64,000 nt of DNA from Bathymodiolus brooksi (taxonomy: Eukaryota; Mollusca; Bivalvia; Mytilida; Modiolidae), in NCBI GenBank assembly GCA_963680875.1, contig OY804585.1, forward strand, positions 25,066,186 through 25,130,185, read 5' to 3'. Of the stretch, positions 11,381-22,604 are shown one piece after another. A model generated the notes under the pieces. That model made no database searches. It was given only the letters and a program-made list of their open reading frames with translations, and was not told the DNA's origin. The position numbers and the translations under genes were made by a program. The stretch's first letter is position 1, and each line of letters starts with the position of its first letter.

Positions 11381-12948
11381 CAGGGGCGGATCCAGGATTT
11401 CAAGTTAGAGGGGGGGGGCGCATTTGAAAAAAAATGCGCCGAGCGGAGGGAGGCGCGAAAATTTTTGGGGTTTTTCGTGTGAAAAATCACGATTTTACGA
11501 CCAAATAAAATCACATTTTTTCCAATTTTAGGGGGGGCGCGAGCCGGGTCCCCCCTGGATCTGCCCCTGAATTCAATGCAAGATAGCGTTATTTATATTT
11601 GACGATCTTAAAAGAATTTCTTATATAGTTCATTGCCTACATTAGTGCATCGTAAAAGTATGAATAAAGCACCAAATACTTCTAACTTTTGGCACGTCAA
11701 ACAGTCTTCAGACGACACTGTAAACAGGCTTACAGTTGTCAAATTGGACGACGTCAAACAGCTTACATTAAATATATTTTAAAATGTCTATTTATTTGGC
11801 AATGCTGATGTATTCATATCTGTAATTTTGCATAAACCGTGTTCACATCTATTGACATTACCAACACAAGTATCGAGAATATTATTCAAGGATAAAGGGT
11901 CAAACGGGACAATCTTATTTTATACTTGTTCAAAAGAACCTGCTAAAATGATAAATATGACGGTATAGGGCTGATACAGTCCTTGCATCAATCAATCATA
12001 CGCATTCTGTCAAGTTTTTGGACATAAAGGTTATTAGAATTTAATGAAAACATAGAAAAAATTAACTGCCGTGAAAGCGTGAGATGTCCTGGTAGGGGGC
12101 CTAGGGGTCGAAACCCCCTTAAGCTCTGGGGGTTTGAGGAATTACCGACATTTATTTGAACGACAATTTTGAACCAACTACTACACCATTTTTATCAGAC
12201 CAAAAAAACTTGACTTTAAGTCTTAATTTTGTCGGATAATTGTTAACAGTATGTTTTTGTCAAAATATAAGAACCTAAAGTAAAACTTTTTTTGAACAAC
12301 CGTGATGCGAATTGTTCAACTCATGACTGATCGATCACGATATTTTAACCCTTCTTCAAAGAACTATTGGTTTAGTTTTAGCGCATTCCTCATTTCACTA
12401 ATTGGTCTGTACTTTTGGTGCTTGTCCTGTCGGGTGGTTCTAGTTATCAATGCCCGTCCGGATGGGGCAGACTTTTCTTTTCGTCGTTTAATTCATTCAT
12501 TGAAAACGTATGATTCGACCGTTCTTATTTATAGACAAACAAAGGCGGAAATTGTCAATACATGAATTTGTTGTTGATTTCTGATAAGCTAACGTAACTA
12601 AATTAGATGATCAGAATCGCTTCATGCAGCATTAATGTTAACATATTCGCCTTTGTCTGTCTATAAACAAGAACGAATCATACGTTTTCAATGAATGAAC
12701 CAACGGCGAAACGAAAAGCTTCATCCGGACGGACAGTATACTGATCATTTATCAATGGGTGGAGCTTTTTAGAATGATATCCCAAATTTACTCCTAATAT
12801 CATTACTATTCATTTTGACTTACAGGTCACGACTTAACCATTCATGAAAAAGTTGTTTGTTGAACTGCTTAATTAACGTTGTATAACATATGTTTTGCGA
12901 ATTTTAGGGGGGCGCACGCCCCGCACGCCCCCTCTAAATCCGCCTCTG
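11381..12948. mobile_element. 1.57-kb element with CAGGGGCGG-type ends and TGACC target duplication
   Basis: The element starts CAGGGGCGGATCCAGGATTT and ends AAATCCGCCTCTG. It is bordered by TGACC at 11376-11380 and 12949-12953. The empty site is seen in unit 2 (ATAGATGACCATATCC, near 37222-37237). Its left 189 bp (11381-11569) resemble a complete MITE of the family at 43732 and 44631. The interior has an inverted pair (12448-12738) and no recognisable transposase. A 5-bp duplication with such ends suggests a hAT-like (hAT5-type) non-autonomous element; the superfamily is inferred. Confidence 0.8.
12448..12738. repeat. Internal inverted repeat, about 95-bp arms
   Basis: The left arm (about 12448-12546) and right arm (about 12649-12738) share CATTCATTGAAAACGTATGA and its complement, plus CCGTCCGGAT. 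The spacer is about 100 bp. The 87-aa open frame crossing it is a by-product. Confidence 0.7.
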
Positions 12949-13313
12949 TGACCATATCCTATTTTGGATATCCTCTCTAGATTCTGTTGATGTTCTTGTT
13001 CCCACAGACATATTGACCTTATCCTGTTTTGGATATCTTCGTTAGGTTCTGTTGATGTTCTTGTTGCCAAAGATTGTATTAATTATTTGACTCCAGTCTT
13101 TTTATTTTGAGTGTACCTGATTAAGGTCATTACAGAAACACGTCATGGGATAATGGACCAAGAGACGCAGAGTATAGTGATTACTGTATGTGTTAGTGGT
13201 AAATCTCACAGGCATTTGACTTTCGCCAACATCAAATGTATATCTTCGCATTTATTATTTAAGGGTTGCTAATTTCAGATGCATCTATAACCCATTTTAC
13301 GTCTACTTTTCAG

Positions 13314-13533
13314 CTTAGAGTTGGCTCCAGAATAAGGAGCGAACCATCATTATAGAACGTGTCGGTCAGAATGGAAGGTACTTTCAGACAAGGAAGACCA
13401 GAACCAGTTTGGAAACAGAACAAAATGCGACGAATTCGAAAGATTTACTTCAACAGATATGTTACTACTTTCAAAAGCTATAGAGAAAAATGTACTTAAA
13501 ATCATTGATGATTTGAGGATTCCAACAAATTAA
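13314..13533 (+). pseudogene. GT92 pseudogene exon 4 with nonsense codon
   Basis: Homologous to 37591-37810. It begins after TACTTTTCAG. The codon after CCAGAA is TAA (13333-13335) where unit 2 has AAA. Downstream codons remain open to the normal stop at 13531-13533. Confidence 0.85.
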
Positions 13534-13827
13534 AAAATAATTGCAAAAACAAATCTGTCAGTTTTTTTCCAGAAATCATAGGATTATAGAATAATTTTTT
13601 TGGTAAAACAATTTCCAGTTATTGATAAAAAATTCAGAGTTACTAAACATTATCGGTTGGACATATTCTAGAGTTTATTACCACCACACATATTTGTTAG
13701 GAAATCATCCAGACTTCGTGACCACTTCACATTTTCTTGGTAGGAAATACTCCAGTATTCATAACCACTGAACATTATTGGCAAAATTTCTTACATTCAA
13801 ACAATTAATTCAGCAATTCTATATGTA

Positions 13828-14140
13828 AGAAGAGTTTGAAGATACCAAAAGGGTAATCATAATCCGTATATCGAAGAAGAACAGACAACACAATGGCCAA
13901 AACAAAAAGGACAAAAGGACAAAGAACGGTCTACAAAACATACACATAAAACTAAAGATCGTGTAAGACGTAACTATTGGAATTGTGGGCCTATAAAACT
14001 AGTTTAACCCCGTCACTTTTTATTAAGGCAGTGATCATGTATTTGTTTATTAGGTGTTTCGATTTTGCCTCTTTCTACGATTTTGATATTTGATTTTGGA
14101 AACTGTTCCTTCAGTGTGGTATTTTTTAATTTTTCATTTT
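13828..14140 (-). mobile_element. Retroelement 3-prime end plus dispersed repeat (start of block D1)
   Basis: Begins AAGAGTTTGAAGATACC, the family terminus read on the minus strand, and continues into the CCCGTCACTTTTT repeat. The same arrangement starts block D2 at 49077. Homology between units across the GT92 3-prime flank ends just before this point (13817). Confidence 0.65.
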
Positions 14141-14233
14141 TTACAATAATCAATAATGGATAAGATGCAAAATAATAATAAAAAAAAGTTGTTTTGTATT
14201 TATAACTCTCTAATATTGTAAAATAACCAACAA

Positions 14234-14770
14234 GTATCTAATGTCACAACAACTCTGAACCCCGAGTTTGGTTTGTATTTTAATCAAATAATTCATATAA
14301 ACCGTTTCAGGATTCACACATCAATAATTACATTACTTCAGTTTTTCATTGAAATGTTACAATATGATTGGTTATGCAGTGGTCACATGATTATAAAAGT
14401 GATGTTTCATATCCCAATGAAACTCAAATCCGAACTTGCACGTGCCTCCATGACGACGTCAGATGTAAACAATCAATGGCGTAGTAATTTCCAACAGCAA
14501 ATAATCTAACACAGATAAAATTCACAACGAAAAATTCAACTATATTAAATTTTGGTGTGATTTAGATATAATTATAAGAATTGAATGCATTCTTTTGAAG
14601 TTTCATTGGAGTATGAAAGCGTTGATCGAACTACATTTTCAACATGAAGCGCGGTTCATTGAAAATGTACTTCAGTCAACGCTTTCATACCCCAATGAAA
14701 CTTCAAAAGAATGCATTCAATTCTTATTGATATTTTCTCACCTAAGCGTGATGTTGGGAATTTAAACAAT
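14234..14770. other. D1-only insert: copy of the 15346 segment split by a 400-bp insertion with hairpin P5
   Basis: 14234-14330 and 14728-14770 together match the segment at 15346-15490 (AGTATCTAGTGTCACAAC to GTTGGGAATTTAA). Between them lies about 400 bp of unrelated sequence ending in hairpin P5. D2 lacks this whole stretch. The 78-aa open frame starting at 14273 is a chimera across the junction. Confidence 0.6.
14574..14727. repeat. Long hairpin P5
   Basis: Arms of about 70 bp (AAGAATTGAATGCATTCTTT at the left and its complement at the right) with few mismatches and the apex CATGAAGCGCGGTTCA. It is the outermost end of a 400-bp insertion, which suggests a mobile foldback terminus. Confidence 0.85.
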
Positions 14771-14785
14771 ATATACGATTCTTAA

Positions 14786-15068
14786 AGAAGAGTTTGAAGA
14801 TACCAAAGGGGTAATCAGAATCCGTAAGTCGAAGAAGAACAGACAACACAATGGTCAAATTAAAAAGAACAAAAGGACAAAGAACTATCTACAAAACACT
14901 ACACAAAAAACTTAAATTCGAGCAACACGAACCCCACTAAAAACCGGGGGGTAAACTCGTGTGTTCCGAAAGGGGTAAGCAGATTCTGTTCCACTAGTGG
15001 CACCCGTCGTATTACTCTAGTTAAAACCCCGGTAATAAGTCATGAATGAGGAAAGGACCAGGAAGTGT
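14786..15068 (-). mobile_element. Retroelement 3-prime UTR (block D1)
   Basis: From the terminus (AAGAAGAGTTTGAAGATACC) through the ACACGAACCCCACTAAAAAC and CACTAGTGGCACCCG blocks to the RT stop region. Matches 49522-49697 in D2. Confidence 0.65.
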
Positions 15069-15345
15069 TTACGACAAGTGGAACATATCCGTGGTCATTT
15101 GTGGCATAGATGTTCCGGAAATGTTAATCAAGTCATGGTGGCGACCGTAAAACTTTCGAAGTGATGACTTCAACTTAACCAATAGGAACCCATTGTTCAG
15201 TAGCTTCCTTGTTAGCAGCAACCCTCTATCAAGGAATTCCTGATAGGAACCACAAGCTCTGGAATATCGTATCAACTGAGATATATATAATTTCCATATG
15301 CAGGTGCTGCTGGAATGTTGCTACATATACATGGAAATGTTACAA
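15069..15345 (-). pseudogene. C-terminal RT fragment (block D1)
   Basis: The minus strand reads NIPAAPAYG, a disrupted region, then MIRYSRACGSYQEFLDRGLL, RKLLNNGFLLVKLKSSLRKF and YGRHHDL, ending at a stop at 15069. This is the 3-prime end of the RT family of 2189-3515. It is 5-prime truncated at about 15345, as expected for target-primed insertion. Confidence 0.7.
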
Positions 15346-15492
15346 GGAGAAGTATCTAGTGTCACAACAACTCTGAACCCCGAGTTTGGTTTGTATTTTA
15401 ATCAAATAATTAATGGAAACCGTTTCAGGTTTCACATCATCATTGATATCTTCTCACCAAAGCGTGACGTTGGGAATTTAAATTATATGTGA
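15346..15492 (+). other. Repeated segment with short ORF of unknown origin
   Basis: An open frame reads GEVSSVTTTLNPEFGLYF then RFRFHIIIDIFSPKRDVGN and a TGA. Two further copies exist: 14234 (interrupted) and 50014-50160 (D2), with the protein reading largely conserved. It could be a relic exon. I do not recognise the family. The first codons of the annotated frame come from antisense RT sequence. Confidence 0.35.
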
Positions 15493-15693
15493 GTTTTTTT
15501 GACAAAACATATACGTATGCGTATTGGAAACCATTGAATGAATATAACATAATTACACGTAGTAATAATGGTAAGTTGTTGTATTATATATATGTATTTA
15601 CGTCTATATCAAAATTTAGTGCAGACAACTCGTTTATGGAATAACCTTGTATTAAGTACGATCAATGTCAAAAGATTGGAAAGCCAAATAATG
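15493..15693. other. Link between ORF segment and 34-bp array
   Basis: AT-rich. It contains GGAATAACCTTGTATTAAG and AAAAGATTGGAAAGCCAAAT, a motif pair also seen at 42750-42793, 50491-50547 and, more diverged, 59623-59668. Confidence 0.4.
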
Positions 15694-18600
15694 TAAAAGT
15701 CTCTGGAATCATGTAAACTAAAGGGCCTAAACGTCTCTGGGATCAGGTTAACTAAAGGGCCGAAATGGTCTCTGGGATCAGGTAAACTAAAGGGCCTAAA
15801 CGTCTCTGGGATCAGGTTAACTAAAGGGCCTAAATGGTATCTGGGACCAGGTAAACTAAAGGGCCAAAATGTCTGGGATCAGGTAAACTAAAGGGCCTAA
15901 ATGGTCTCTGGGATCAGGTAAACTAAAGGGCCTAAACGTCCCTGGGATCAGGTTAACTAAAGGACCTAAATGGTCTCTGGGATCAGGTAAACTAAAGGGC
16001 CTAAACGTCTCTGGGATCAGGTAAACTAAAGGGCCTAAATGGTCTCTGGGATCAGGTAAATTAAAGGGCCTAAACGTCTATGGGATCAGGTAAACTAAAG
16101 GGCCTAAACGTCTCTGGGATCAGGTTAACTAAAGGGCCTAAATGGTCTCTGGGACCAGGTAATCTAAAGGGCCTAAACGTGTCTGGGATCAGGTAAACTA
16201 AAGGGCCTAAATGGTCTCTGGGATCAGGTAAACTAAAGGGCCTAAACGTCCCTGGGATCAGGTTAACTAAAGGGCCTAAATGGTCTCTGGGATCATGTAA
16301 ACTAAAGGGCCTAAACGTTTCTGGGATCAGGTAAACTAAAGGGCCTAAATGGTCTCTGGGATCAGGTAAACTAAAGGGCCTAAACGTCTATCGGATCAGG
16401 TAAACTAAAGGGCCTAAACGTCTCTGGGATCAGGTAAACTAAAGGGCCTAAACGTCTCTGGGATCAGGTAAACTAAAGGGCCTAAATGGTCTCTGGGATC
16501 AGGTAAGCTAAAGGCCTAAACGTCTCTGGGATCAGGTTAACTAAAGGGCCTAAATGGTCTCTGGGATCAGGTAAACTAAAGGGCCTAAACGTCTCTGGGA
16601 TCAGGTTAACTAAAGGGCCTAAACGTCTCTGGGATCAGGTAAACTAAAGGGCCTAAATGGTCTCTGGGATCAGGTAAACTAAAGGGCCTAAACGTCTCTG
16701 GGATCAGGTAAACTAAAGGGCCTACAAGTCTCTGGGATCAGGTAAACTAAAGGGCCTAAACGTCTCTGGGATCAAGTTAACTAAAGGGCCTACATGGTCT
16801 CTGGGATCAGGTAAACAAAAGGGCCTAATGGTCTCTGGGATCAAGTAAACAAAAGGCCTAAAAGTCTCTGGGATCAGGTAAACTAAAGGGCCTAAATGGT
16901 CTCTGGGATCAGGTAAACAATAGGGACTAAATGTTCTCTGGGATCAGGTTGGCTAAAAGGCCTAAAAGTCTCTGGGATCAGGTAAACTAAAGGGTCTAAA
17001 TGGTCGCTGGGATCAGGTTAAGTAAAGGACCTAAAAGTCTCTGGGATCAGGTAAACTAAAGGGCGTAAAAGTCTCTGGGATCAGGTAAACTAAAGGGCAT
17101 AAAGGTCTCTGGGATCAGGTTAACTAAAGGGCCTAAATAGTCTCTGGGATCAGGTTAACTAAAAGGCCTAAAAGTCTCTGGGATCAGGTAAACTAAAGGG
17201 CCTAAATGGTCTCTAGGATCAGGTTAACTAAAGGGGCTAAAAGTCTCTGATATCAGGTAAACTAAAGGGCCTACAAGTCTCTGGGATCAGGAAAACTAAA
17301 GGGCCTAAACGTCCCTGGGATCAGGTAAACTAAAGGGATTAAATGGTCTCTGGGATCGGGTAAACTAAAGGGATTAAATGGTCTCTGGGATCAGGTAAAC
17401 TAAAGGGCCTAAAAGTCTCTGGGATCAGGTAAACTAAAGGGCTTAAATGGTCTCTGGGATCAGGTTAGCAAAAGGGCCTAAAAGTCTCTGGGATCAGGTA
17501 AACTAAAGGGCCTAAAAGTCACTGGGATCAGGTAAACTAAAGGGCCTAAATGGTATCTAGGATCATGTAAACTAAAGGGTCTAAAAGTCTCTGTGATCAG
17601 GTAAACTAAAGGGCCTACAAGTCTCTGGGATCAGATAAACTAAAGGGCCTAAACGTCTCTGGGATCAAGTTAACTAAAGGGCCTACATGGTCTCTGGGAT
17701 CAGGTAAACTAAAGGGCCTAATGGTCTCTGGGATCAAGTAAACAAAAGGCCTAAAAGTCTCCGGGATCAGGTAAACTAAAGAGCCTAAATGGTCTCTGGG
17801 ATCAGGTAAACAATAGGGACTAAATGTTCTCTGGGATCAGGTTGGCTAAAGGGCCTAAAAGTCTCTGGGATCAGGTAAACTAAAGGGTCTAAATGGTCGC
17901 TGGGATCAGGTTAAGTAAAGGACCTAAAAGTCTCTGGGATCAGGTAAACTAAAGGGCGTAAAAGTCTCTGGGATCAGGTAAACTAAAGGGCATAAAGGTC
18001 TCTGGGATCAGGTTAACTAAAGGGCCTAAATGGTCTCTGGGATCAGGTTAACTAAAAGGCCTAAAAGTCTCTGGGATCAGGTAAACTAAAGGGCCTAAAT
18101 GGTCTCTAGGATCAGGTTAACTAAAGGGGCTAAAAGTCTCTGATATCAGGTAAACTAAAGGGCCTACAAGTCTCTGGGATCAGGAAAACTAAAGGGCCTA
18201 AACGTCCCTGGGATCAGGTAAACTAAAGGGATTAAATGGTCTCTGGGATCGGGTAAATTAAAGGGATTAAATGGTCTCTGGGATCAGGTAAACTAAAGGG
18301 CCTAAAAGTCTCTGGGATCAGGTAAACTAAAGGGCTTAAATGGTCTCTGGGATCAGGTAAACTAAAGGGCCTAAATGGTCTCTGGGATCAGGTAAACTAA
18401 AGGGCCTAATGGTCTCTAGGATCAGGTAAACTAAAGGGCCTAAATGTTCTCTGGGATCAGGTAAACTAAAGGGCCTAAATGGTCTCCGGGATCAGGTAAA
18501 TTAAAGGGCCTAAATGGTCTCTGGGATCAGGTAAACTAAAGGGTCTAAATGGTCTATGGGATCAGGTAAACAAAAGGGACTAAATGGTCTCTGGGATCAG

Positions 18601-19276
18601 GTTAGCTAAAGGGCCTAAAAGTCTCTGGGATCAGGTAAACTAAAGGGCCTAATGGTCTCTGGGATCAGGTAAACTAAAGGGCCTAAACGTCTCTGGGATC
18701 AGGTAAACTAAAGGGCCTAAATGGTCTCTGGGATCAGGTAAACAAAAGGGACTAAATGGTCTCTGGGATCAGGTTAGCTAAAGGGCCTAAAAGTCTCTGG
18801 GATCAGGTAAACTAAAGGGCCTAAAAGTCTCTGGGATCAGGTAAACTAAAGGGCCTAAAAATCTCTGGGATCAGGTTAACTAAAGGGCCGAAATGGTCTC
18901 TGGGATCAGGTTAACTAAAGGGCCTAAAAGTCACTGGGATCAGGTAAACTAAAGGGCCTAAATGGTATCTAGGATCAGGTTAACTAAAGGGGCTGAAGGT
19001 CTCTAGGAGCAGGTAAACTAAAGGGCCTACAAGTCTCTGGGATCAGGTAAACTAAAGGGTCTAAACGTCTCTGGGATCAGGTTAACTAAAGGGCTTAAAT
19101 GGTCTCTGGGATCAGGTAAACTAAAGGGCCTAATGGTCTCTGGGATCAGGTAAAATAAAGGGCCTAAATGTTCTCTGGGATCAGGTAAACTAAAGAGCCT
19201 AAATGATCTCTGGGATCAGGTAAACTAAAGGGCCTAAATGGTCTCTGGGATCATGTAAACTAAAGGGCCTAAATGG
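15694..19276. repeat. 33/34-bp minisatellite (block D1), about 106 copies
   Basis: Unit: TCTCTGGGATCAGGTAAACT then AAAGGGCCTAAACG or a GG variant. The array spans 3.58 kb. It has higher-order structure: a stretch of about 0.9 kb (around 16790-17400) recurs at about 17680-18290 with the same order of variants. In D2 only about 14 copies remain (50549-51027). Confidence 0.92.
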
Positions 19277-19870
19277 GAGAGCCAAACTCGGTTATGGTCA
19301 CCTATGCCTGAGAGAGATTGATCTTAGTTTTCATATATAACATTATTTATGAATTGTCAATTTAAAACATAATTATATCTAATAAACCATGTCAGTGCAG
19401 GCCGGAGTACTGACTACTGTTCTCTTGATATGCTTCAAGTTTTCGTGTAAACAGTTGATCATGTGTTCCTAAAGCACGTGACCAACTGTGTACATGACAA
19501 TTCAAAACGCATATCCTGAGAGAACACACGATCAACTGTTTAGATAGCAAGTCAAACACATATACAAACAACACATGACAACCTTTGCATGATAAGACGA
19601 AACATATATCCAGAGAACACATGATCAAATGTTTACATAACAAGACAACATACACATGTAGATAAGACACACTCAACTGTGTGTATACTCAAACAGTCAA
19701 AGCACATATTCAAAGAATACACGACGAACTGTTTGCATGACAAATCAAAGCAAATAAATATTCATACAGGAACACACGATCAACTGTTTACATGACCGAA
19801 CAAACTTCATATCAAGAGAAACATATTATCGTGTGTTAACTTGACAAGTTAATGCACATCCTCACTATCA
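19277..19870. other. Spacer between the 34-bp and 43-bp arrays (D1)
   Basis: Degenerate repeats built on ACACGATCAACTGTTTACATGA, with a spacing of about 60-70 bp; they appear ancestral to the 43-bp satellite. Open frames on the minus strand here (19392-19676) follow this periodicity and are not considered genes. Matches 51028-51620. Confidence 0.5.
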
Positions 19871-19974
19871 TCAACTGAGTACATGACACGTTGATACACA
19901 TCCAGAGAACATATCAACTGAGTACATGACACGTTGATACACATCCAGAGAACATATCAACTGAGTACATGAGA
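19871..19974. repeat. 43-bp satellite, short form (D1), about 2.4 copies
   Basis: Unit CTGAGTACATGACACGTTGA then TACACATCCAGAGAACATAT. The D2 array of the same unit is about 5 kb long (51621-56680). Confidence 0.85.
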
Positions 19975-20290
19975 CGATCGGACCCGAAAACTGTTGACGG
20001 TCAACAGATCGCTGATTCAAGGATTTTTAGATTTTAAAAAAAAACAGTAAAAATGTTGATTTTTATTCCTAATACATTTATGTAGAGAAAAAATTATAAG
20101 GTATAACAATTACGTTCTAATTCGCTCCTTAATCGATCAATAAAAACTCAACAAATGTATCAGTCTGGGAAAACAGCTCGACAGGTGTGCAGCTAACTTT
20201 TATTGTGTACACATACACAAAAGCAAAAAAATAAAAATGATAAAAAACAACAACGATATAATGTCCACAAATACAAAGCTCAGTCGTCGT
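19975..20290. other. No recognisable feature
   Basis: AT-rich sequence; homology with D2 has ended. A GTTGACGGTCAAC palindrome is at about 19992. Confidence 0.3.
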
Positions 20291-20301
20291 GACGTATTAT
20301 T

Positions 20302-20579
20302 GGGAAGGCATACAGAACACGTAACAAAGTGTATAGTAATAAAAAGGGCTTGAAAAACCACACAGACAAAATCTTCATCACTGAAAACCTTACCAAATAA
20401 CGAACCGAACTTGTAAAGCAGCTTGCAGAACTAAAATATAATGGCTTACTATACACATACTGGACATCTGATGGTCGTATATTTCTTAAGCAGAACACAA
20501 CAAGCCGTAAAATACTGATAAACAACCGTGATGATATTCTGGACTTCATCCACAGCACTGAACACGACACATCCACTTA
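20302..20579 (+). pseudogene. Retroelement ORF1-like fragment
   Basis: The plus strand reads KAYRTRNKVYSNKKGLKN, KIFITENLTK, stop, RTELVKQLAELKY, TYWTSDGRIFLKQ, RKILINNRDDILDF and a terminal TAG at 20577-20579. Blocks of this form (FITENLTKYR, YWTSDGRIF) recur in ORF1 or DNA-binding proteins of invertebrate non-LTR retroelements. One internal TAA (in ACCAAATAACG) and an upstream frameshift near 20300 mark it as dead. The open frame on the opposite strand is a shadow. Confidence 0.55.
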
Positions 20580-21203
20580 GACATATACAATATCACAACA
20601 CCTGTTTATTTTGAATAAAATTTTGATTTTAATTTATTTTGTTCATTGCACACAAATTTTGTTATTTTTTCCAAGATTGCTCGAATAATCTCCATTGTTA
20701 ATAATACTATTTGCCATGTCATTTATCTCAAATTCAGTAAATATTTGTTTTCTTTTTAAGTATATCTATTCACAATGTACGTTAAATGACAAAATAAGCC
20801 AAACATAAATATATTACTGTGAGTCCAGTACCATGATATCATTTAAAAAAAAATTAATGTTATTGTTTTTTTCCTACCTCCGAGGACCTTTGTGTATTGA
20901 ACATGTGATTTATAAATAGTATGGAGGGTTTGTCTCACTCAAAGTACAATTTATGCCAAAAAATGTATACATTCAAAAGTTATTTGTTTATAAACTGAAA
21001 GAAATTTCCACACACCAAACATGACAAAATTGGCTATCATCCAATTCACTATACTCATGACACTGATTATCAAATTCAATTTAGGAATAAAATTGAATTA
21101 CGGAAATCGTCCAAATATTAAGTAAATTATCATTCACTATTACTATTTGTGATATGATTCGGTGGTTGTTAGTTTATGACGTATATTTCTAACAGCTAGG
21201 TAT
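20580..21203. other. No recognisable gene
   Basis: AT-rich sequence. GAGGACCTTTGTGTATTGAAC near 20881 resembles the ends of the tandem duplication that follows. Confidence 0.3.
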
Positions 21204-21560
21204 ATAAGGTTATAAATAGCCAACTTAAATTTAAATTCAAAGTATGCTTTATTGCTATACGATGTGCCTTTTTTCATGTTTTCCAATACTGTCCCGACGG
21301 GTACCAGATATTATTCACTATCACTGAGCCGAATGTTTTTAATGTTATTGGTTCTTTATTCATATCTTTGGGGGCCTGATATTTCTAATAAGATTTTAAA
21401 TAGCCAATTTGAATTCAAAGTATGTTTTATTGTTATACGATGTGCATTTTTTTCATGTTTTCCAATACTGTACAGACGTGTACCAAGATATCATTTTCTA
21501 TCACCCACATGTTTTTAATGTTATTGCTTTTTGCTACCTTTGGGGACCTTTATGTAACGT
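21204..21560. repeat. Tandem duplication, about 180-bp unit
   Basis: 21204-21385 and 21388-21560 share AAATAGCCAA, ATTCAAAGTATG, TTATACGATGTGC and CATGTTTTCCAATACTGT in the same order. Short open frames (88 and 77 aa) span both and are not supported as genes. Confidence 0.6.
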
Positions 21561-21569
21561 AACATTTGA

Positions 21570-21915
21570 CAATCGTAACTACTCGGCCATTCTCGCTACC
21601 CTACAAATAACCTCGTACGTAGATAGTAGAAATTCTTCTTAAATTGTTCGCCGGAAGCTAAGTTAAGCTAAGCTGCACAAAAATATAGTCCACGAAAATC
21701 CAATATGGAAGACATACTAAGTAAAATCTAATCATGCAAAACTAATTAAAACTTTAACTTTTATCCATGAAAATAATTGAAATATAGAAAAAAAATTAAA
21801 ATATAACTTTATCAAATTTTCATGTAACTGACATGTGAAAAGTAGTGCGATTTATACGCCTAATGCATACGAGGTTATTTATAGGGTAGCGAGAATGGCC
21901 GATTAGTTACGATTG
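21570..21915. mobile_element. MITE with CAATCGTAACTA ends
   Basis: 346 bp with terminal inverted repeats of about 45 bp (CAATCGTAACTACTCGGCCA and its near-complement at the right). A second full copy is at 38156-38476 and a lone end at about 48962-48991. Flanks are similar (ACATTTGA / GACATTGA) but not an exact duplication here; the other copy has an exact 8-bp one. Confidence 0.75.
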
Positions 21916-21959
21916 GACATTGACACGAACAAGGAAGGTAAAATTTGGATTCTATTTGT

Positions 21960-22190
21960 AGATCATAAAAAGAAAACCAAAAACATGACACTGTCGGAAT
22001 AATTCCAAGAGCCAGTAGAAAATTCGCAAAAACATGACACTGTCGGAATAGTTCCAAGATCCAGTAGAAAATTCGCAAAAAGAGACAAAATGGATACCCC
22101 TAGCACATACATACATGATCGCTCACTTTCCTGGCTTGGTACAAACATATCAATAAAAATTAGCGGGATTAAACTATCTTCCCTGTTGTA
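21960..22190 (-). repeat. Dispersed CCCGTCACTTTTT-type repeat, inverted and internally duplicated
   Basis: On the minus strand it carries CAAGCCAGGAAAGTGAGCG and two copies of a roughly 57-bp block ending GGAATTATTCCGACAGTGTC. Related to 58140-58300. Confidence 0.55.
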
Positions 22191-22604
22191 CATGACTGTA
22201 ATTTCAGGGTCTGTTTGTTTTCACTAGAGTTAAGATATTTTGCCCCAATCTGAAATAACCCTTCCCCCAACAACCTTGTAAACTTTTTGAGGGAACAAAG
22301 GCTTGGATTTACGTTCTTGTTCTCCACTTTCATAGACGTTTAAATTCCATATCTATTTAAAAACAATATCAGTAATAGTTGACATAACATGAAAGTAAAC
22401 AATCTAATCTGTAAAAAAATAATTTTTCTTTCTGACCAAAAGTTCTATATTTTTTTCAATGTCACCTCTAATATAGGTTGTTCTAGAAATGTCAAAAATA
22501 GGAAGTGATGCACTCACGTTTACTTGCTGTTAAAGTATTTGACGTTTTTCGCATGGTACCATTAAAAACAATTAAACAGAAACAAAACCTCTGCTTCCAT
22601 AAGC
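22191..22604. other. No recognisable feature
   Basis: AT-rich intergenic sequence between repeats. Confidence 0.3.

Larger units (their letters stand above)
1..13533 (+). pseudogene. GT92 glycosyltransferase, decayed tandem copy (unit 1)
   Basis: This is the unit 1 counterpart of the intact GT92 gene at 27094-37810. Only the last 3 nt of exon 1 (1-3, then a GTAAGT donor) are inside the window. Exon 2 is 4367-4507, exon 3 is split into 6682-6797 and 9716-9813, and exon 4 is 13314-13533. Against unit 2 it carries three independent lesions: a 38-bp deletion in exon 2 (frameshift), a 2.9-kb insertion in exon 3 that gives an in-frame TAA at 6811, and an AAA to TAA change in exon 4 (13333-13335, equivalent to residue 414). 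Splice sites remain recognisable, so decay is recent relative to the duplication. It could still be transcribed, but no full-length GT92 enzyme can be read from it. Confidence 0.85.

Noticed and set aside
12302..12565. 87-aa ORF inside the 1.57-kb element as a transposase piece
   Set aside because: It crosses an inverted-repeat arm and shows no transposase motif.
20280..20576. 98-aa minus-strand ORF
   Set aside because: It is the shadow of the plus-strand ORF1-like fragment, which has recognisable conserved blocks.
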